DNA of 64,000 nucleotides. Origin: Megachile rotundata. Lineage: Eukaryota > Arthropoda > Insecta > Hymenoptera > Megachilidae. The stretch spans positions 186,001 through 250,000 of the forward strand of contig NW_027473468.1 of the NCBI RefSeq assembly GCF_050947335.1, given 5' to 3'. The notes under the pieces were generated by a model, which saw nothing but the letters and a program-made list of their open reading frames with translations, ran no database searches and was not told where the DNA came from. Both the position numbers and the translations under genes were made by a program. Below, in pieces: positions 1 through 15,438 of the stretch. Position 1 is the first letter of the stretch. Each line of letters opens with the position of its first letter.

Positions 1-3000
1 CGATAATATAAGCATAATATGGCTAATAATATGAGTTAGATTGATAATACTAAGAGTAGTGAGTATAGTAATTCTCGTTCTATCGATCATATAAGCATAA
101 TATGGCTAATAATATGAGTTAGATTGATAATGATAAGAGTAATAACTACAGTAATTTTCGTTCTATCGATCATATAAGCATAATAAGGCTAATAATATGA
201 GTTAGATTGATAATAATAAGAGTAATAAGTACAGTAATTGTCGTTCTCTCGATCATATAAGCATAATATGGCTAATAATATGAGTTAGAGTGATAATACT
301 TAGAGTAGTGAGTATAGTAATTCCCATTCTATCGATCATTTAAGCATAATATGGCTAATAATATGAGTTAGATTGATAATAATAACAGTAATAAGTATAG
401 TAATTGTCGTTCTATCGATAATATAACCATAATATGGCTAATAATATGAGTTAGATTGATAATACTGAGAGTAGTGAGTATAGTAATTCTCGTTCTATCG
501 ATCATATAAGCATAATATGGCTAATAATATGAGTTAGATTGATAATAATAAGAGTAATAAGTATAGTAATTGTCGTTCTCTCGATCATATAAGCATAATA
601 TGGCTAATAATATGAGTTAGATTGATAATAATAAGAGTAATGAGTATAGTAATTGTAGATCTATCGATCATTTAAGCATAATATGGCTAATAATATGAGT
701 TAGATTGATAATAATAAGAGTAATGTGTATAGTAATTGTAGTTCTATCGATCATATCGGCATAATATGGTTAATAATATGAGTTAGATTCATAATAATAA
801 GAGTAATAAGTATAGTAATTGTCGTTCTATCGATCATATAAGCATAATATGGCTAATAATATGAGTTAGATTGATAATAATAAGAGTAATAAGTATAGTA
901 ATTGTCGTTCTCTCGATCATATAAGCATAATATGGCTAATAATATGAGTTAGATTGATAATACTAAGAGTAGTGAGTATAGTAATTCTAGGTCTATCGAT
1001 CATATAAGCATAATATGGCTAATAATATGAGTTAGATTGATAATAATAAGAGTAATGAGTATAGTAATTGTAGATCTATCGATCATTTAAGCATCATATG
1101 GCTAATAATATGAGTTAGATTGATAATAATAACAGTAATAAGTATAGTAATTGTCGTTCTATCGATCACTTAAGCATAATATGGGTAATAATATGAGTCA
1201 GATTGATAATAATGACGGTAATAAGTATAGTAATTGTCGTTCTATCGATAATATAAGCATAATATGGCTAATAATATGAGTTAGATTGATAATACTAAGA
1301 GTAGTGAGTATAGTAGTTCTCGTTCTATCGATCATATAAGCATAATATGGCTAATAATATGAGTTAGATTGATAATAATAAGAGTAATAAGTATAGTAAT
1401 TGTCGTTCTATCGATCATATAAGCATAATATGGCTAATAATATGAGTTAGATTGATAATAATAAGAGTAATAAGTATAGTAATTGTCGTTCTCTCGATCA
1501 TATAAGCATAATATGGCTAATAATATGAGTTAGATTGATAATACTAAGAGTAGTGAGTATAGTAATTCTCGTTCTATCGATCATATAAGCATAATATGGC
1601 TAATAATATGAGTTAGATTGATAATAATAAGGGAAGTAAGTATAGTAATTGTCGTTCTATCGATCATATAAGCATAATATGGCTAATAATATGAGTTAGA
1701 TTGATAATACTAAGAGTAGTGAGTATAGTAATTCTCGTTCCATCGATCATATAAGCATAATATGGCTAATAATATGAGTTAGATTGATAATAATAAGAGT
1801 AACAACTACAGTAATTGTCGTTCTATCGATCATATAAGCATAATAAGGCTAATAATATGAGTTAGATTGATAATAATAAGAGTAATAAGTATAGTAATTG
1901 TCGTTCTCTCGATCATATAAGCATAATATGGCTAATAATATGAGTTAGAGTGATAATACTTAGAGTAGTGAGTATAGTAATTCTCATTCTATCGATCATT
2001 TAAGCATAATATGGCTAATAATATGAGTTAGATTGATAATAATAAGAGTAATGAGTATAGTAATTGTAGATCTATCGATCATTTAAGCATAATATGGCTA
2101 ATAATATGAGTTAGATTGATAATAATAAGAGTAATGAGTATAGTAATTGTAGTTCTATCGATCATATCGGCACAATATGGTTAATAATATGAGTTAGATT
2201 CATAATAATAAGAGTAATAAGTATAGTAATTGTCGTTCTATCGATCATATAAGCATAATATGGCTAATAATATGAGTCCGATTGATAATAATAACAGTAA
2301 TAAGTATAGTAATTGTCGTTCTATCGATAATATAAGCATAATATGGCTAATAATATGAGTTAGATTGATAATACTGAGAGTAGTGAGTATAGTAGTTCTC
2401 GTTCTATCGATCATATAAGCATAATATAGCTAATAATATGAGTTAGATTGATAATAATAAGAGTAATAAGTATAGTAATTGTCGTTCTATCGATCATATA
2501 AGCATAATATGGCTAATAATATGAGTTAGATTGATAATACTAAGAGTAGTGAGTATAGTAATTCTCGTTCTATCGATCATATAAGCATAATATGGCTAAT
2601 AATATGAGTTAGACTGATAATAATAAGAGTAATGAGTATAGTAATTGTAGATCTATCGATCATTTAAGCATAATATGGCTAATAATATGAGTTAGATTGA
2701 TAATAATAACAGTAATAAGTATAGTAATTGTCGTTCTATCGATCACTTAAGCATAATATGGGTAATAATATGAGTCAGATTGATAATAATAACAGTAATA
2801 AGTATAGTAATTGTCGTTCTATCGATAATATAAGCATAATATGGCTAATAATATGAGTTAGATTGATAATACTAAGAGTAGTGAGTATAGTAGTTCTCGT
2901 TCTATCGATCATATAAGCATAATATGGTTAATAATGTGAGTTAGATTGATAATAATAAGAGTAGTAAGTATAGTATTTGTCGTTCTATCGATCATATAAG

Positions 3001-3059
3001 CATAATATGGCTAATAATATGAGTTAGATTGATAATTATAAGAGTAATAAGTATAGTAA

Positions 3060-5437
3060 TTGTCGTTCTATCGATCATTTAAGCATAATATGGGTAATAA
3101 TATGATTCAGATTGATAATAATAACAGTAACAAGTATAGCAATTGTCGTTCTATCGATAATATAAGCATAATATGGCTAATAATATGAGTTAGATTGATA
3201 ATACTAAGAGTAGTGAGTATAGTAATTCTCGTTCTATCGATCATATAAGCATAATATGGCTAATAATATGAGTTAGATTGATAATAATAAGAGAAATAAG
3301 TATAGTAATTGTCGTTCTATCGATCATATAAGCATAATATGGCTACTAATATGAGTTAGATTGATAATACTAAGAGTAGTGAGTATAGTAATTCTCGTTC
3401 CATCGATCATATAAGCATAATATGGCTAATAATATGAGTTAGATTGATAATAATAAGAGTAATAACTACAGTAATTGTCGTTCTATCGATCATATAAGCA
3501 TAATAAGGCTAATAATATGAGTTAGAGTGATAATACTAAGAGTAGTGAGTATAGTAATTCTCATTCTGTCGATCATATAAGCATAATATGGCTAATAATA
3601 TGAGTTAGATTGATAATAATAAGAGTAATGAGTATAGTAATTGTAGTTCTATCGATCATATCGGCACAATATGGTCAATAATATGAGTTAGATTCATAAT
3701 AATAAGAGTAATAAGTATAGTAATTGTCGTTCTATCGATCATATAAGCATAATATGGCTAATAATATGAGTTAGATTGATAATAATAAGAGTAATAAGTA
3801 TAGTAATTGTCGTTCTCTCGATCATATAAGCATAATATGGCTAATAATATGAGTTAGATTGATAATACTAAGAGTAGTGAGTATAGTAATTCTCGTTCTA
3901 TCGATCATATAAGCATAATATGGCTAATAATATGAGTTAGATTGATAATAATAACAGTAGTAGGTATAGTAATTGTCGTTCTATCGATAATATAAGCATA
4001 ATATGGCTAATAATATGAGTTAGATTGATAATACTAAGATTAGTGAGTATAGTGATTCTCGTTCTATCGATCATATAAGCATAATATGGCTAATAATATG
4101 AGTTAGATTGATAATAATAAGAGTAATAAGTATAGTATTTGTCGTTCTATCGATCATGTAAGCATAATATGGCTAATAATACGAGTTAGATTGATAATAA
4201 TAAGAGTAATAAGTATAGTAATTGTCGTTCTATCGATCACTTAAGCATAATATGGGTAATAATATGAGTCAGATTGATAATAATAACAGTAGTAAGTATA
4301 GTAATTGTCGTTCTATCGATAATATAAGCATAATATGGCTAATAATATGAGTTAGATTGATAATACTATGATTAGTGAGTATAGTGATTCTCGTTCTATC
4401 GATCATATAAGCATAATATGGCTAATAATATGAGTTAGATTGATAATACTAAGAGTAGTGAGTATAGTAATTGTCGTTCTATCGATCATATAAGCATAAT
4501 ATGGCTAATAATATGAGTTAGATTGATAATAATAAGAGTAATAAGTATAGTATTTGTCGTTCTATCAATCATGTAAGCATAATATGGCTAATAATACGAG
4601 TTAGATTGATAATAATAAGAGTAATAAGTATAGTAATTGTCGTTCTATCGATCATTTAAGCATAATATGGCTAATAATATGAGTTAGATTGATAATAATA
4701 ACAGTAATAAGTATAGTAATTCTCGTTCCATCGATCATATAAGCATAATATGGCTAATAATATGAGTTAGATTGATAATAATAAGAGTAACAACTACAGT
4801 AATTGTCGTTCTATCGATCATATAAGCATAATAAGGCTAATAATATGAGTTAGATTGATAATAATAAGAGTAATAAGTATAGTAATTGTCGTTCTCTCGA
4901 TCATATAAGCATAATATGGCTAATAATATGAGTTAGAGTGATAATACTTAGAGTAGTGAGTATAGTAATTCTCATTCTATCGATCATTTAAGCATAATAT
5001 GGCTAATAATATGAGTTAGATTGATAATAATAAGAGTAATGAGTATAGTAATTGTAGATCTATCGATCATTTAAGCATAATATGGCTAATAATATGAGTT
5101 AGATTGATAATAATAACAGTAATAAGTATAGTAATTGTCGTTCTATCGATCACTTAAGCATAATATGGGTAATAATATGAGTCAGATTGATAATAATAAC
5201 AGTAATAAGTATAGTAATTGTCGTTCTATCGATAATATAAGCATAATATGGCTAATAATATGAGTTAGATTGATAATACTAAGAGTAGTGAGTATAGTAG
5301 TTCTCGTTCTATCGATCATATAAGCATAATATGGTTAATAATATGAGTTAGATTGATAATAATAAGAGTAGTAAGTATAGTATTTGTCGTTCTATCGATC
5401 ATATAAGCATAATATGGCTAATAATATGAGTTAGATT
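3060..5437. repeat. Satellite segmental duplication, copy 1 (46-mer offset)
   Basis: This block matches 6878-9254 at an offset of 3818 bp (46 monomers), falling to 3817 after a 1-bp deletion in copy 2. Rare variants shared at the right offset are GATTCAG (3104 and 6922), GGTCA after a CGGC-type start (3673 and 7490), a CAATCATG start (4566 and 8383) and GTAAGTATAGTATT (5371 and 9188). The boundaries are estimated from where the variant order stops matching. It contains no gene. Confidence 0.8.
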
Positions 5438-6877
5438 GATAATTATAAGAGTAATAAGTATAGTAATTGTCGTTCTATCGATCATTTAAGCATAATATGG
5501 CTAATAATATGAGTTAGATTGATAATACTAAGAGTAGTGAGTATAGTAATTCTCGTTCTATCGATCATATAAGCATAATATGGCTAATAATATGAGTTAG
5601 ATTGATAATAATAAGAGAAATAAGTATAGTAATTGTCGTTCTATCGATCATATAAGCATAATATGGCTACTAATATGAGTTAGATTGATAATACTAAGAG
5701 TAGTGAGTATAGTAATTGTCGTTCTATCGATCATATAAGCATAATATGGCTAATAATATGAGTTAGATTGATAATAATAAGAGTAATAAGTATAGTATTT
5801 GTCGTTCTATCAATCGTGTAAGCATAATATGGCTAATAATACGAGTTAGATTGATAATAATAAGAGTAATAAGTATAGTAATTGTCGTTCTATCGATCAT
5901 ATAAGCATAATATGGCTACTAATATGAGTTAGATTGATAATACTAAGAGTAGTGAGTATAGTAATTCTCGTTCCATCGATCATATAAGCATAATATGGCT
6001 AATAATATGAGTTAGATTGATAATAATAAGAGTAACAACTACAGTAATTGTCGTTCTATCGATCATATAAGCATAATAAGGCTAATAATATGAGTTAGAT
6101 TGATAATAATAAGAGTAATAAGTATAGTAATTGTCGTTCTCTCGATCATATAAGCATAATATGGCTAATAATATGAGTTAGAGTGATAATACTTAGAGTA
6201 GTGAGTATAGTAATTCTCATTCTATCGATCATTTAAGCATAATATGGCTAATAATATGAGTTAGATTGATAATAATAAGAGTAATGAGTATAGTAATTGT
6301 AGATCTATCGATCATTTAAGCATAATATGGCCAATAATATAAGTTAGATTGATAATAATAAGAGTAATGAGTATAGTAATTGTAGTTCTATCGATCATAT
6401 CGGCACAATATGGTTAATAATATGAGTTAGATTCATAATAATAAGAGTAATAAGTATAGTAATTGTCGTTCTATCGATCATATAAGCATAATATGGCTAA
6501 TAATATGAGTTAGATTGATAATACTGAGAGTAGTGAGTATAGTAGTTCTCGTTCTATCGATCATATAAGCATAATATAGCTAATAATATGAGTTAGATTG
6601 ATAATAATAAGAGTAATAAGTATAGTAATTGTCGTTCTATCGATCATATAAGCATAATATGGCTAATAATATGAGTTAGATTGATAATACTAAGAGTAGT
6701 GAGTATAGTAATTCTCGTTCTATCGATCATATAAGCATAATATGGCTAATAATATGAGTTAGACTGATAATAATAAGAGTAATGAGTATAGTAATTGTAG
6801 ATCTATCGATCATTTAAGCATAATATGGCTAATAATATGAGTTAGATTGATAATAATAACAGTAATAAGTATAGTAA

Positions 6878-9254
6878 TTGTCGTTCTATCGATCATTTAA
6901 GCATAATATGGGTAATAATATGATTCAGATTGATAATAATAACAGTAACAAGTATAGTAATTGTCGTTCTATCGATAATATAAGCATAATATGGCTAATA
7001 ATATGAGTTAGATTGATAATACTAAGAGTAGTGAGTATAGTAATTCTCGTTCTATCGATCATATAAGCATAATATGGCTAATAATATGAGTTAGATTGAT
7101 AATAATAAGAGAAATAAGTATAGTAATTGTCGTTCTATCGATCATATAAGCATAATATGGCTACTAATTGAGTTAGATTGATAATACTAAGAGTAGTGAG
7201 TATAGTAATTCTCGTTCCATCGATCATATAAGCATAATATGGCTAATAATATGAGTTAGATTGATAATAATAAGAGTAATAACTACAGTAATTGTCGTTC
7301 TATCGATCATATAAGCATAATAAGGCTAATAATATGAGTTAGAGTGATAATACTAAGAGTAGTGAGTATAGTAATTCTCATTCTATCGATCATATAAGCA
7401 TAATATGGCTAATAATATGAGTTAGATTGATAATAATAAGAGTAATGAGTATAGTAATTGTAGTTCTATCGATCATATCGGCACAATATGGTCAATAATA
7501 TGAGTTAGATTCATAATAATAAGAGTAATAAGTATAGTAATTGTCGTTCTATCGATCATATAAGCATAATATGGCTAATAATATGAGTTAGATTGATAAT
7601 AATAAGAGTAATAAGTATAGTAATTGTCGTTCTCTCGATCATATAAGCATAATATGGCTAATAATATGAGTTAGATTGATAATACTAAGAGTAGTGAGTA
7701 TAGTAATTCTCGTTCTATCGATCATATAAGCATAATATGGCTAATAATATGAGTTAGATTGATAATAATAACAGTAGTAAGTATAGTAATTGTCGTTCTA
7801 TCGATAATATAAGCATAATATGGCTAATAATATGAGTTAGATTGATAATACTAAGATTAGTGAGTATAGTGATTCTCGTTCTATCGATCATATAAGCATA
7901 ATATGGCTAATAATATGAGTTAGATTGATAATAATAAGAGTAATAAGTATAGTATTTGTCGTTCTATCGATCATGTAAGCATAATATGGCTAATAATACG
8001 AGTTAGATTGATAATAATAAGAGTAATAAGTATAGTAATTGTCGTTCTATCGATCACTTAAGCATAATATGGGTAATAATATGAGTCAGATTGATAATAA
8101 TGACAGTAGTAAGTATAGTAATTGTCGTTCTATCGATAATATAAGCATAATATGGCTAATAATATGAGTTAGATTGATAATACTAAGATTAGTGAGTATA
8201 GTGATTCTCGTTCTATCGATCATATAAGCATAATATGGCTAATAATATGAGTTAGATTGATAATACTAAGAGTAGTGAGTATAGTAATTGTCGTTCTATC
8301 GATCATATAAGCATAATATGGCTAATAATATGAGTTAGATTGATAATAATAAGAGTAATAAGTATAGTATTTGTCGTTCTATCAATCATGTAAGCATAAT
8401 ATGGCTAATAATACGAGTTAGATTGATAATAATAAGAGTAATAAGTATAGTAATTGTCGTTCTATCGATCATTTAAGCATAATATGGCTAATAATATGAG
8501 TTAGATTGATAATAATAACAGTAATAAGTATAGTAATTCTCGTTCCATCGATCATATAAGCATAATATGGCTAATAATATGAGTTAGATTGATAATAATA
8601 AGAGTAACAACTACAGTAATTGTCGTTCTATCGATCATATAAGCATAATAAGGCTAATAATATGAGTTAGATTGATAATAATAAGAGTAATAAGTATAGT
8701 AATTGTCGTTCTCTCGATCATATAAGCATAATATGGCTAATAATATGAGTTAGAGTGATAATACTTAGAGTAGTGAGTATAGTAATTCTCATTCTATCGA
8801 TCATTTAAGCATAATATGGCTAATAATATGAGTTAGATTGATAATAATAAGAGTAATGAGTATAGTAATTGTAGATCTATCGATCATTTAAGCATAATAT
8901 GGCTAATAATATGAGTTAGATTGATAATAATAACAGTAATAAGTATAGTAATTGTCGTTCTATCGATCACTTAAGCATAATATGGGTAATAATATGAGTC
9001 AGATTGATAATAATAACAGTAATAAGTATAGTAATTGTCGTTCTATCGATAATATAAGCATAATATGGCTAATAATATGAGTTAGATTGATAATACTAAG
9101 AGTAGTGAGTATAGTAGTTCTCGTTCTATCGATCATATAAGCATAATATGGTTAATAATATGAGTTAGATTGATAATAATAAGAGTAGTAAGTATAGTAT
9201 TTGTCGTTCTATCGATCATATAAGCATAATATGGCTAATAATATGAGTTAGATT
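6878..9254. repeat. Satellite segmental duplication, copy 2 (46-mer offset)
   Basis: Partner of 3060-5437. It carries the same ordered series of rare monomer variants, plus a private 1-bp deletion in the monomer 7139-7220 that copy 1 lacks, so the deletion arose after the duplication. Right of about 9255 the variant order changes to that of another block. Confidence 0.8.
7139..7220. repeat. 82-bp satellite monomer with 1-bp deletion
   Basis: The monomer reads CTACTAATTGAG near 7161-7172, where the duplicated partner near 3346 and other CTACTAAT copies read CTACTAATATGAG. The distance from its CGAT to the next is 82 bp. This is one of three register changes I found in the window, and it dates the event after the 3818-bp duplication. 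Confidence 0.93.
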
Positions 9255-11371
9255 GATAATAATAAGAGAAATAAGTATAGTAATTGTCGTTCTCTCGATC
9301 ATATAAGCATAATATGGCTAATAATATGAGTTAGAGTGATAATACTTAGAGTAGTGAGTATAGTAATTCCCATTCTATCGATCATTTAAGCATAATATGG
9401 CTAATAATATGAGTTAGATTGATAATAATAACAGTAATAAGTATAGTAATTGTCGTTCTATCGATAATATAACCATAATATGGCTAATAATATGAGTTAG
9501 ATTGATAATACTGAGAGTAGTGAGTATAGTAATTCTCGTTCTATCGATCATATAAGCATAATATGGCTAATAATATGAGTTAGATTGATAATAATAAGAG
9601 TAATAAGTATAGTAATTGTCGTTCTCTCGATCATATAAGCATAATATGGCTAATAATATGAGTTAGATTGATAATACTAAGAGTAGTGAGTATAGTAATT
9701 CTCGTTCTATCGATCATATAAGCATAATATGGCTAATAATATGAGTTAGATTGATAATAATAAGAGTAATGAGTATAGTAATTGTAGATCTATCGATCAT
9801 TTAAGCATCATATGGCTAATAATATGAGTTAGATTGATAATACTAAGAGTAGTGAGTATAGTAATTCTCGTTCTATCGATCATATAAGCATAATATGGCT
9901 AATAATATGAGTTAGATTGATAATAATAACAGTAATAAGTATAGTAATTGTCGTTCTATCGATAATATAAGCATAATATGTCTAATAATATGAGTTAGAT
10001 TGATAATACTAAGAGTAGTGAGTATAGTAATTCTCGTTCTATCGATCATATAAGCATAATATGGCTAATAATATGAGTTAGATTGATAATAATAAGAGTA
10101 ATAACTACAGTAATTGTCGTTGTATCGATCATATAAGCATAATAAGGCTAATAATATGAGTTAGATTGATAATAATAAGAGTAATAAGTATAGTAATTGT
10201 CGTTCTCTCGATCATATAAGCATAATATGGCTAATAATATGAGTTAGAGTGATAATACTTAGTGTAGTGAGTATAGTAATTCTCATTCTATCGATCATTT
10301 AAGCATAATATGGCTAATAATATGAGTTAGATTGATAACAATAACAGTAATAAGTATAGTAATTGTCGTTCTATCGATAATATAACCATAATATGGCTAA
10401 TAATATGAGTTAGATTGATAATACTAAGAGTAGTGAGTATAGTAATTCTCGTTCTATCGATCATATAAGCATAATATGGCTAATAATATGAGTTAGATTG
10501 ATAATACTAAGAGTAGTGAGTATAGTAATTGTCGTTCTATCGATCACATAAGCATAATATGGCTAATAATATGAGTTAGATTGATAATAATAAGAGTAAT
10601 AAGTATAGTATTTGTCGTTCTATCGATCATGTAAGCATAATATGGCTAATAATACGAGTTAGATTCATAATAATAAGAGTAATAAGTATAGTAATTGTCG
10701 TTCTATCGATCATATAAGCATAATATGGCTAATAATATGAGTTAGATTGATAATACTAAGAGTAGTGAGTATAGTAATTCTCGTTCTATCGATCATATAG
10801 GCATAATATGGCTAATAATATGAGTTAGATTGATAATAATAACAGTAATAAGTATAGTAATTGTCGTTCTATCGATAATATAAGCATAATATGGCTAATA
10901 ATATGAGTTAGATTGATAATACTAAGAGTAGTGAGTATAGTAATTCTCGTTCTATCGATCATATAAGCATAATATGGCTAATAATATGAGTTAGATTGAT
11001 AATAATAAGAGTAATAACTACAGTAATTTTCGTTCTATCGATCATATAAGCATAATAAGGCTAATAATATGAGTTAGATTGATAATAATAAGAGTAATAA
11101 GTATAGTAATTGTCGTTCTCTCGATCATATAAGCATAATATGGCTAATAATATGAGTTAGAGTGATAATACTTAGAGTAGTGAGTATAGTAATTCCCATT
11201 CTATCGATCATTTAAGCATAATATGGCTAATAATATGAGTTAGATTGATAATAATAACAGTAATAAGTATAGTAATTGTCGTTCTATGGATAATATAACC
11301 ATAATATGGCTAATAATATGAGTTAGATTGATAATAATAAGAGTAATAAGTATAGTAATTGTCGTTCTCTC

Positions 11372-13446
11372 GATCATATAAGCATAATATGGCTAATAAT
11401 ATGAGTTAGATTGATAATACTAAGAGTAGTGAGTATAGTAATTCTAGGTCTATCGATCATATAAGCATAATGTGGCTAATAATATGAGTTAGATTGATAA
11501 TAATAAGAGTAATGAGTATAGTAATTGTAGATCTATCGATCATTTAAGCATCATATGGCTAATAATATGAGTTAGATTGATAATAATAACAGTAATAAGT
11601 ATAGTAATTGTCGTTCTATCGATCACTTAAGCATAATATGGCTAATAATATGAGTTAGATTGATAATAATAACAGTAATAAGTATAGTAATTGTCGTTCT
11701 ATCGATAATATAAGCATAATATGGCTAACAATATGAGTTAGATTGATAATACTAAGAGTAGTGAGTATAGTAATTCTCGTTCTATAGATCATATAAGCAT
11801 AATATGGCTAATAATATGAGTTAGATTGATAATAATAAGAGTAATGAGTATAGTAATTGTAGTTCTATCGATCATATCGGCATAATATCGTTAATAATAT
11901 GAGTTAGATTCATAATAATAAGAGTAATAAGTATAGTAATTGTCGTTCTCTCGATCATATAAGCATAATATGGCTAATAATATGAGTTAGAGTGATAATA
12001 CTTAGTGTAGTGAGTATAGTAATTCTCATTCTATCGATCATTTAAGCATAATATGGCTAATAATATGAGTTAGATTGATAATAATAACAGTAATAAGTAT
12101 AGTAATTGTCGTTCTATCGATAATATAACCATAATATGGCTAATAATATGAGTTAGATTGATAATACTAAGAGTAGTGAGTATAGTAATTCTCGTTCTAT
12201 CGATCATATAAGCATAATATGGCTAATAATATGAGTTAGATTGATAATACTAAGAGTAGTGAGTATAGTAATTGTCGTTCTATCGATCACATAAGCATAA
12301 TATGGCTAATAATATGAGTTAGATTGATAATAATAAGAGTAATAAGTATAGTATTTGTCGTTCTATCGATCATGTAAGCATAATATGGCTAATAATACGA
12401 GTTAGATTCATAATAATAAGAGTAATAAGTATAGTAATTGTCGTTCTATCGATCATATAAGCATAATATGGCTAATAATATGAGTTAGATTGATAATACT
12501 AAGAGTAGTGAGTATAGTAATTCTCGTTCTATCGATCATATAAGCATAATATGGCTAATAATATGAGTTAGATTGATAATAATAACAGTAATAAGTATAG
12601 TAATTGTCGTTCTATCGATAATATAAGCATAATATGGCTAATAATATGAGTTAGATTGATAATACTAAGAGTAGTGAGTATAGTAATTCTCGTTCTATCG
12701 ATCATATAAGCATAATATGGCTAATAATATGAGTTAGATTGATAATGATAAGAGTAATAACTACAGTAATTTTCGTTCTATCGATCATATAAGCATAATA
12801 AGGCTAATAATATGAGTTAGATTGATAATAATAAGAGTAATAAGTACAGTAATTGTCGTTCTCTCGATCATATAAGCATAATATGGCTAATAATATGAGT
12901 TAGAGTGATAATACTTAGAGTAGTGAGTATAGTAATTCCCATTCTATCGATCATTTAAGCATAATATGGCTAATAATATGAGTAAGATTGATAATAATAA
13001 CAGTAATAAGTATAGTAATTGTCGTTCTATCGATAATATAACCATAATATGGCTAATAATATGAGTTAGATTGATAATACTGAGAGTAGTGAGTATAGTA
13101 ATTCTCGTTCTATCGATCATATAAGCATAATATGGCTAATAATATGAGTTAGATTGATAATAATAAGAGTAATAAGTATAGTAATTGTCGTTCTCTCGAT
13201 CATATAAGCATAATATGGCTAATAATATGAGTTAGATTGATAATAATAAGAGTAATGAGTATAGTAATTGTAGATCTATCGAACATTTAAGCATAATATG
13301 GCTAATAATATGAGTTAGATTGATAATAATAAGAGTAATGTGTATAGTAATTGTAGTTCTATCGATCATATCGGCATAATATGGTTAATAATATGAGTTA
13401 GATTCATAATAATAAGAGTAATAAGTATAGTAATTGTCGTTCTATC
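11372..13446. repeat. 25-monomer higher-order unit, copy 1
   Basis: A 2075-bp block (25 x 83) directly followed by its copy. Shared rare markers at an offset of exactly 2075 are TGTGG (11471 and 13546), a TATAGATC junction in place of TATCGATC (11786 and 13861), and GATAATGATA (12741 and 14816). Left of about 11372 the copies differ (a CTCT versus CTAT monomer end), which marks the unit edge. It contains no gene. Confidence 0.85.
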
Positions 13447-15438
13447 GATCATATAAGCATAATATGGCTAATAATATGAGTTAGATTGATAATACTAAGA
13501 GTAGTGAGTATAGTAATTCTAGGTCTATCGATCATATAAGCATAATGTGGCTAATAATATGAGTTAGATTGATAATAATAAGAGTAATGAGTATAGTAAT
13601 TGTAGATCTATCGATCATTTAAGCATCATATGGCTAATAATATGAGTTAGATTGATAATAATAACAGTAATAAGTATAGTAATTGTCGTTCTATCGATCA
13701 CTTAAGCATAATATGGCTAATAATATGAGTTAGATTGATAATAATAACAGTAATAAGTATAGTAATTGTCGTTCTATCGATAATATAAGCATAATATGGC
13801 TAACAATATGAGTTAGATTGATAATACTAAGAGTAGTGAGTATAGTAATTCTCGTTCTATAGATCATATAAGCATAATATGGCTAATAATATGAGTTAGA
13901 TTGATAATAATAAGAGTAATGAGTATAGTAATTGTAGTTCTATCGATCATATCGGCATAATATCGTTAATAATATGAGTTAGATTCATAATAATAAGAGT
14001 AATAAGTATAGTAATTGTCGTTCTCTCGATCATATAAGCATAATATGGCTAATAATATGAGTTAGAGTGATAATACTTAGTGTAGTGAGTATAGTAATTC
14101 TCATTCTATCGATCATTTAAGCATAATATGGCTAATAATATGAGTTAGATTGATAATAATAACAGTAATAAGTATAGTAATTGTCGTTCTATCGATAATA
14201 TAACCATAATATGGCTAATAATATGAGTTAGATTGATAATACTAAGAGTAGTGAGTATAGTAATTCTCGTTCTATCGATCATATAAGCATAATATGGCTA
14301 ATAATATGAGTTAGATTGATAATACTAAGAGTAGTGAGTATAGTAATTGTCGTTCTATCGATCACATAAGCATAATATGGCTAATAATATGAGTTAGATT
14401 GATAATAATAAGAGTAATAAGTATAGTATTTGTCGTTCTATCGATCATGTAAGCATAATATGGCTAATAATACGAGTTAGATTCATAATAATAAGAGTAA
14501 TAAGTATAGTAATTGTCGTTCTATCGATCATATAAGCATAATATGGCTAATAATATGAGTTAGATTGATAATACTAAGAGTAGTGAGTATAGTAATTCTC
14601 GTTCTATCGATCATATAAGCATAATATGGCTAATAATATGAGTTAGATTGATAATAATAACAGTAATAAGTATAGTAATTGTCGTTCTATCGATAATATA
14701 AGCATAATATGGCTAATAATATGAGTTAGATTGATAATACTAAGAGTAGTGAGTATAGTAATTCTCGTTCTATCGATCATATAAGCATAATATGGCTAAT
14801 AATATGAGTTAGATTGATAATGATAAGAGTAATAACTACAGTAATTTTCGTTCTATCGATCATATAAGCATAATAAGGCTAATAATATGAGTTAGATTGA
14901 TAATAATAAGAGTAATAAGTACAGTAATTGTCGTTCTCTCGATCATATAAGCATAATATGGCTAATAATATGAGTAAGATTGATAATAATAACAGTAATA
15001 AGTATAGTAATTGTCGTTCTATCGATAATATAACCATAATATGGCTAATAATATGAGTTAGATTGATAATACTGAGAGTAGTGAGTATAGTAATTCTCGT
15101 TCTATCGATCATATAAGCATAATATGGCTAATAATATGAGTTAGATTGATAATAATAAGAGTAATAAGTATAGTAATTGTCGTTCTCTCGATCATATAAG
15201 CATAATATGGCTAATAATATGAGTTAGATTGATAATAATAAGAGTAATGAGTATAGTAATTGTAGATCTATCGAACATTTAAGCATAATATGGCTAATAA
15301 TATGAGTTAGATTGATAATAATAAGAGTAATGTGTATAGTAATTGTAGTTCTATCGATCATATCGGCATAATATGGTTAATAATATGAGTTAGATTCATA
15401 ATAATAAGAGTAATAAGTATAGTAATTGTCGTTCTATC
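13447..15438. repeat. 25-monomer higher-order unit, copy 2 (one monomer lost)
   Basis: Tandem neighbour of 11372-13446 and 1992 bp long (24 x 83). The offset is 2075 bp up to about 14975, then 1992 bp (GAACATTT at 13281 and 15273). At about 14940-14980 a monomer beginning as the GAGTGAT type joins directly to the AAGATTGAT/AACAG type, so one whole monomer was deleted without any change in register. This is a direct trace of unequal exchange between adjacent monomers. Confidence 0.85.

Noticed and set aside
14879..15112. 77-residue open frame on the minus strand inside the satellite
   Set aside because: It lies wholly in 83-bp monomers and arises because three monomers in succession happen to lack a stop in that frame. 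The product is a low-complexity run of Leu, Ile, Ser and Tyr; other monomers carry stops in all frames.
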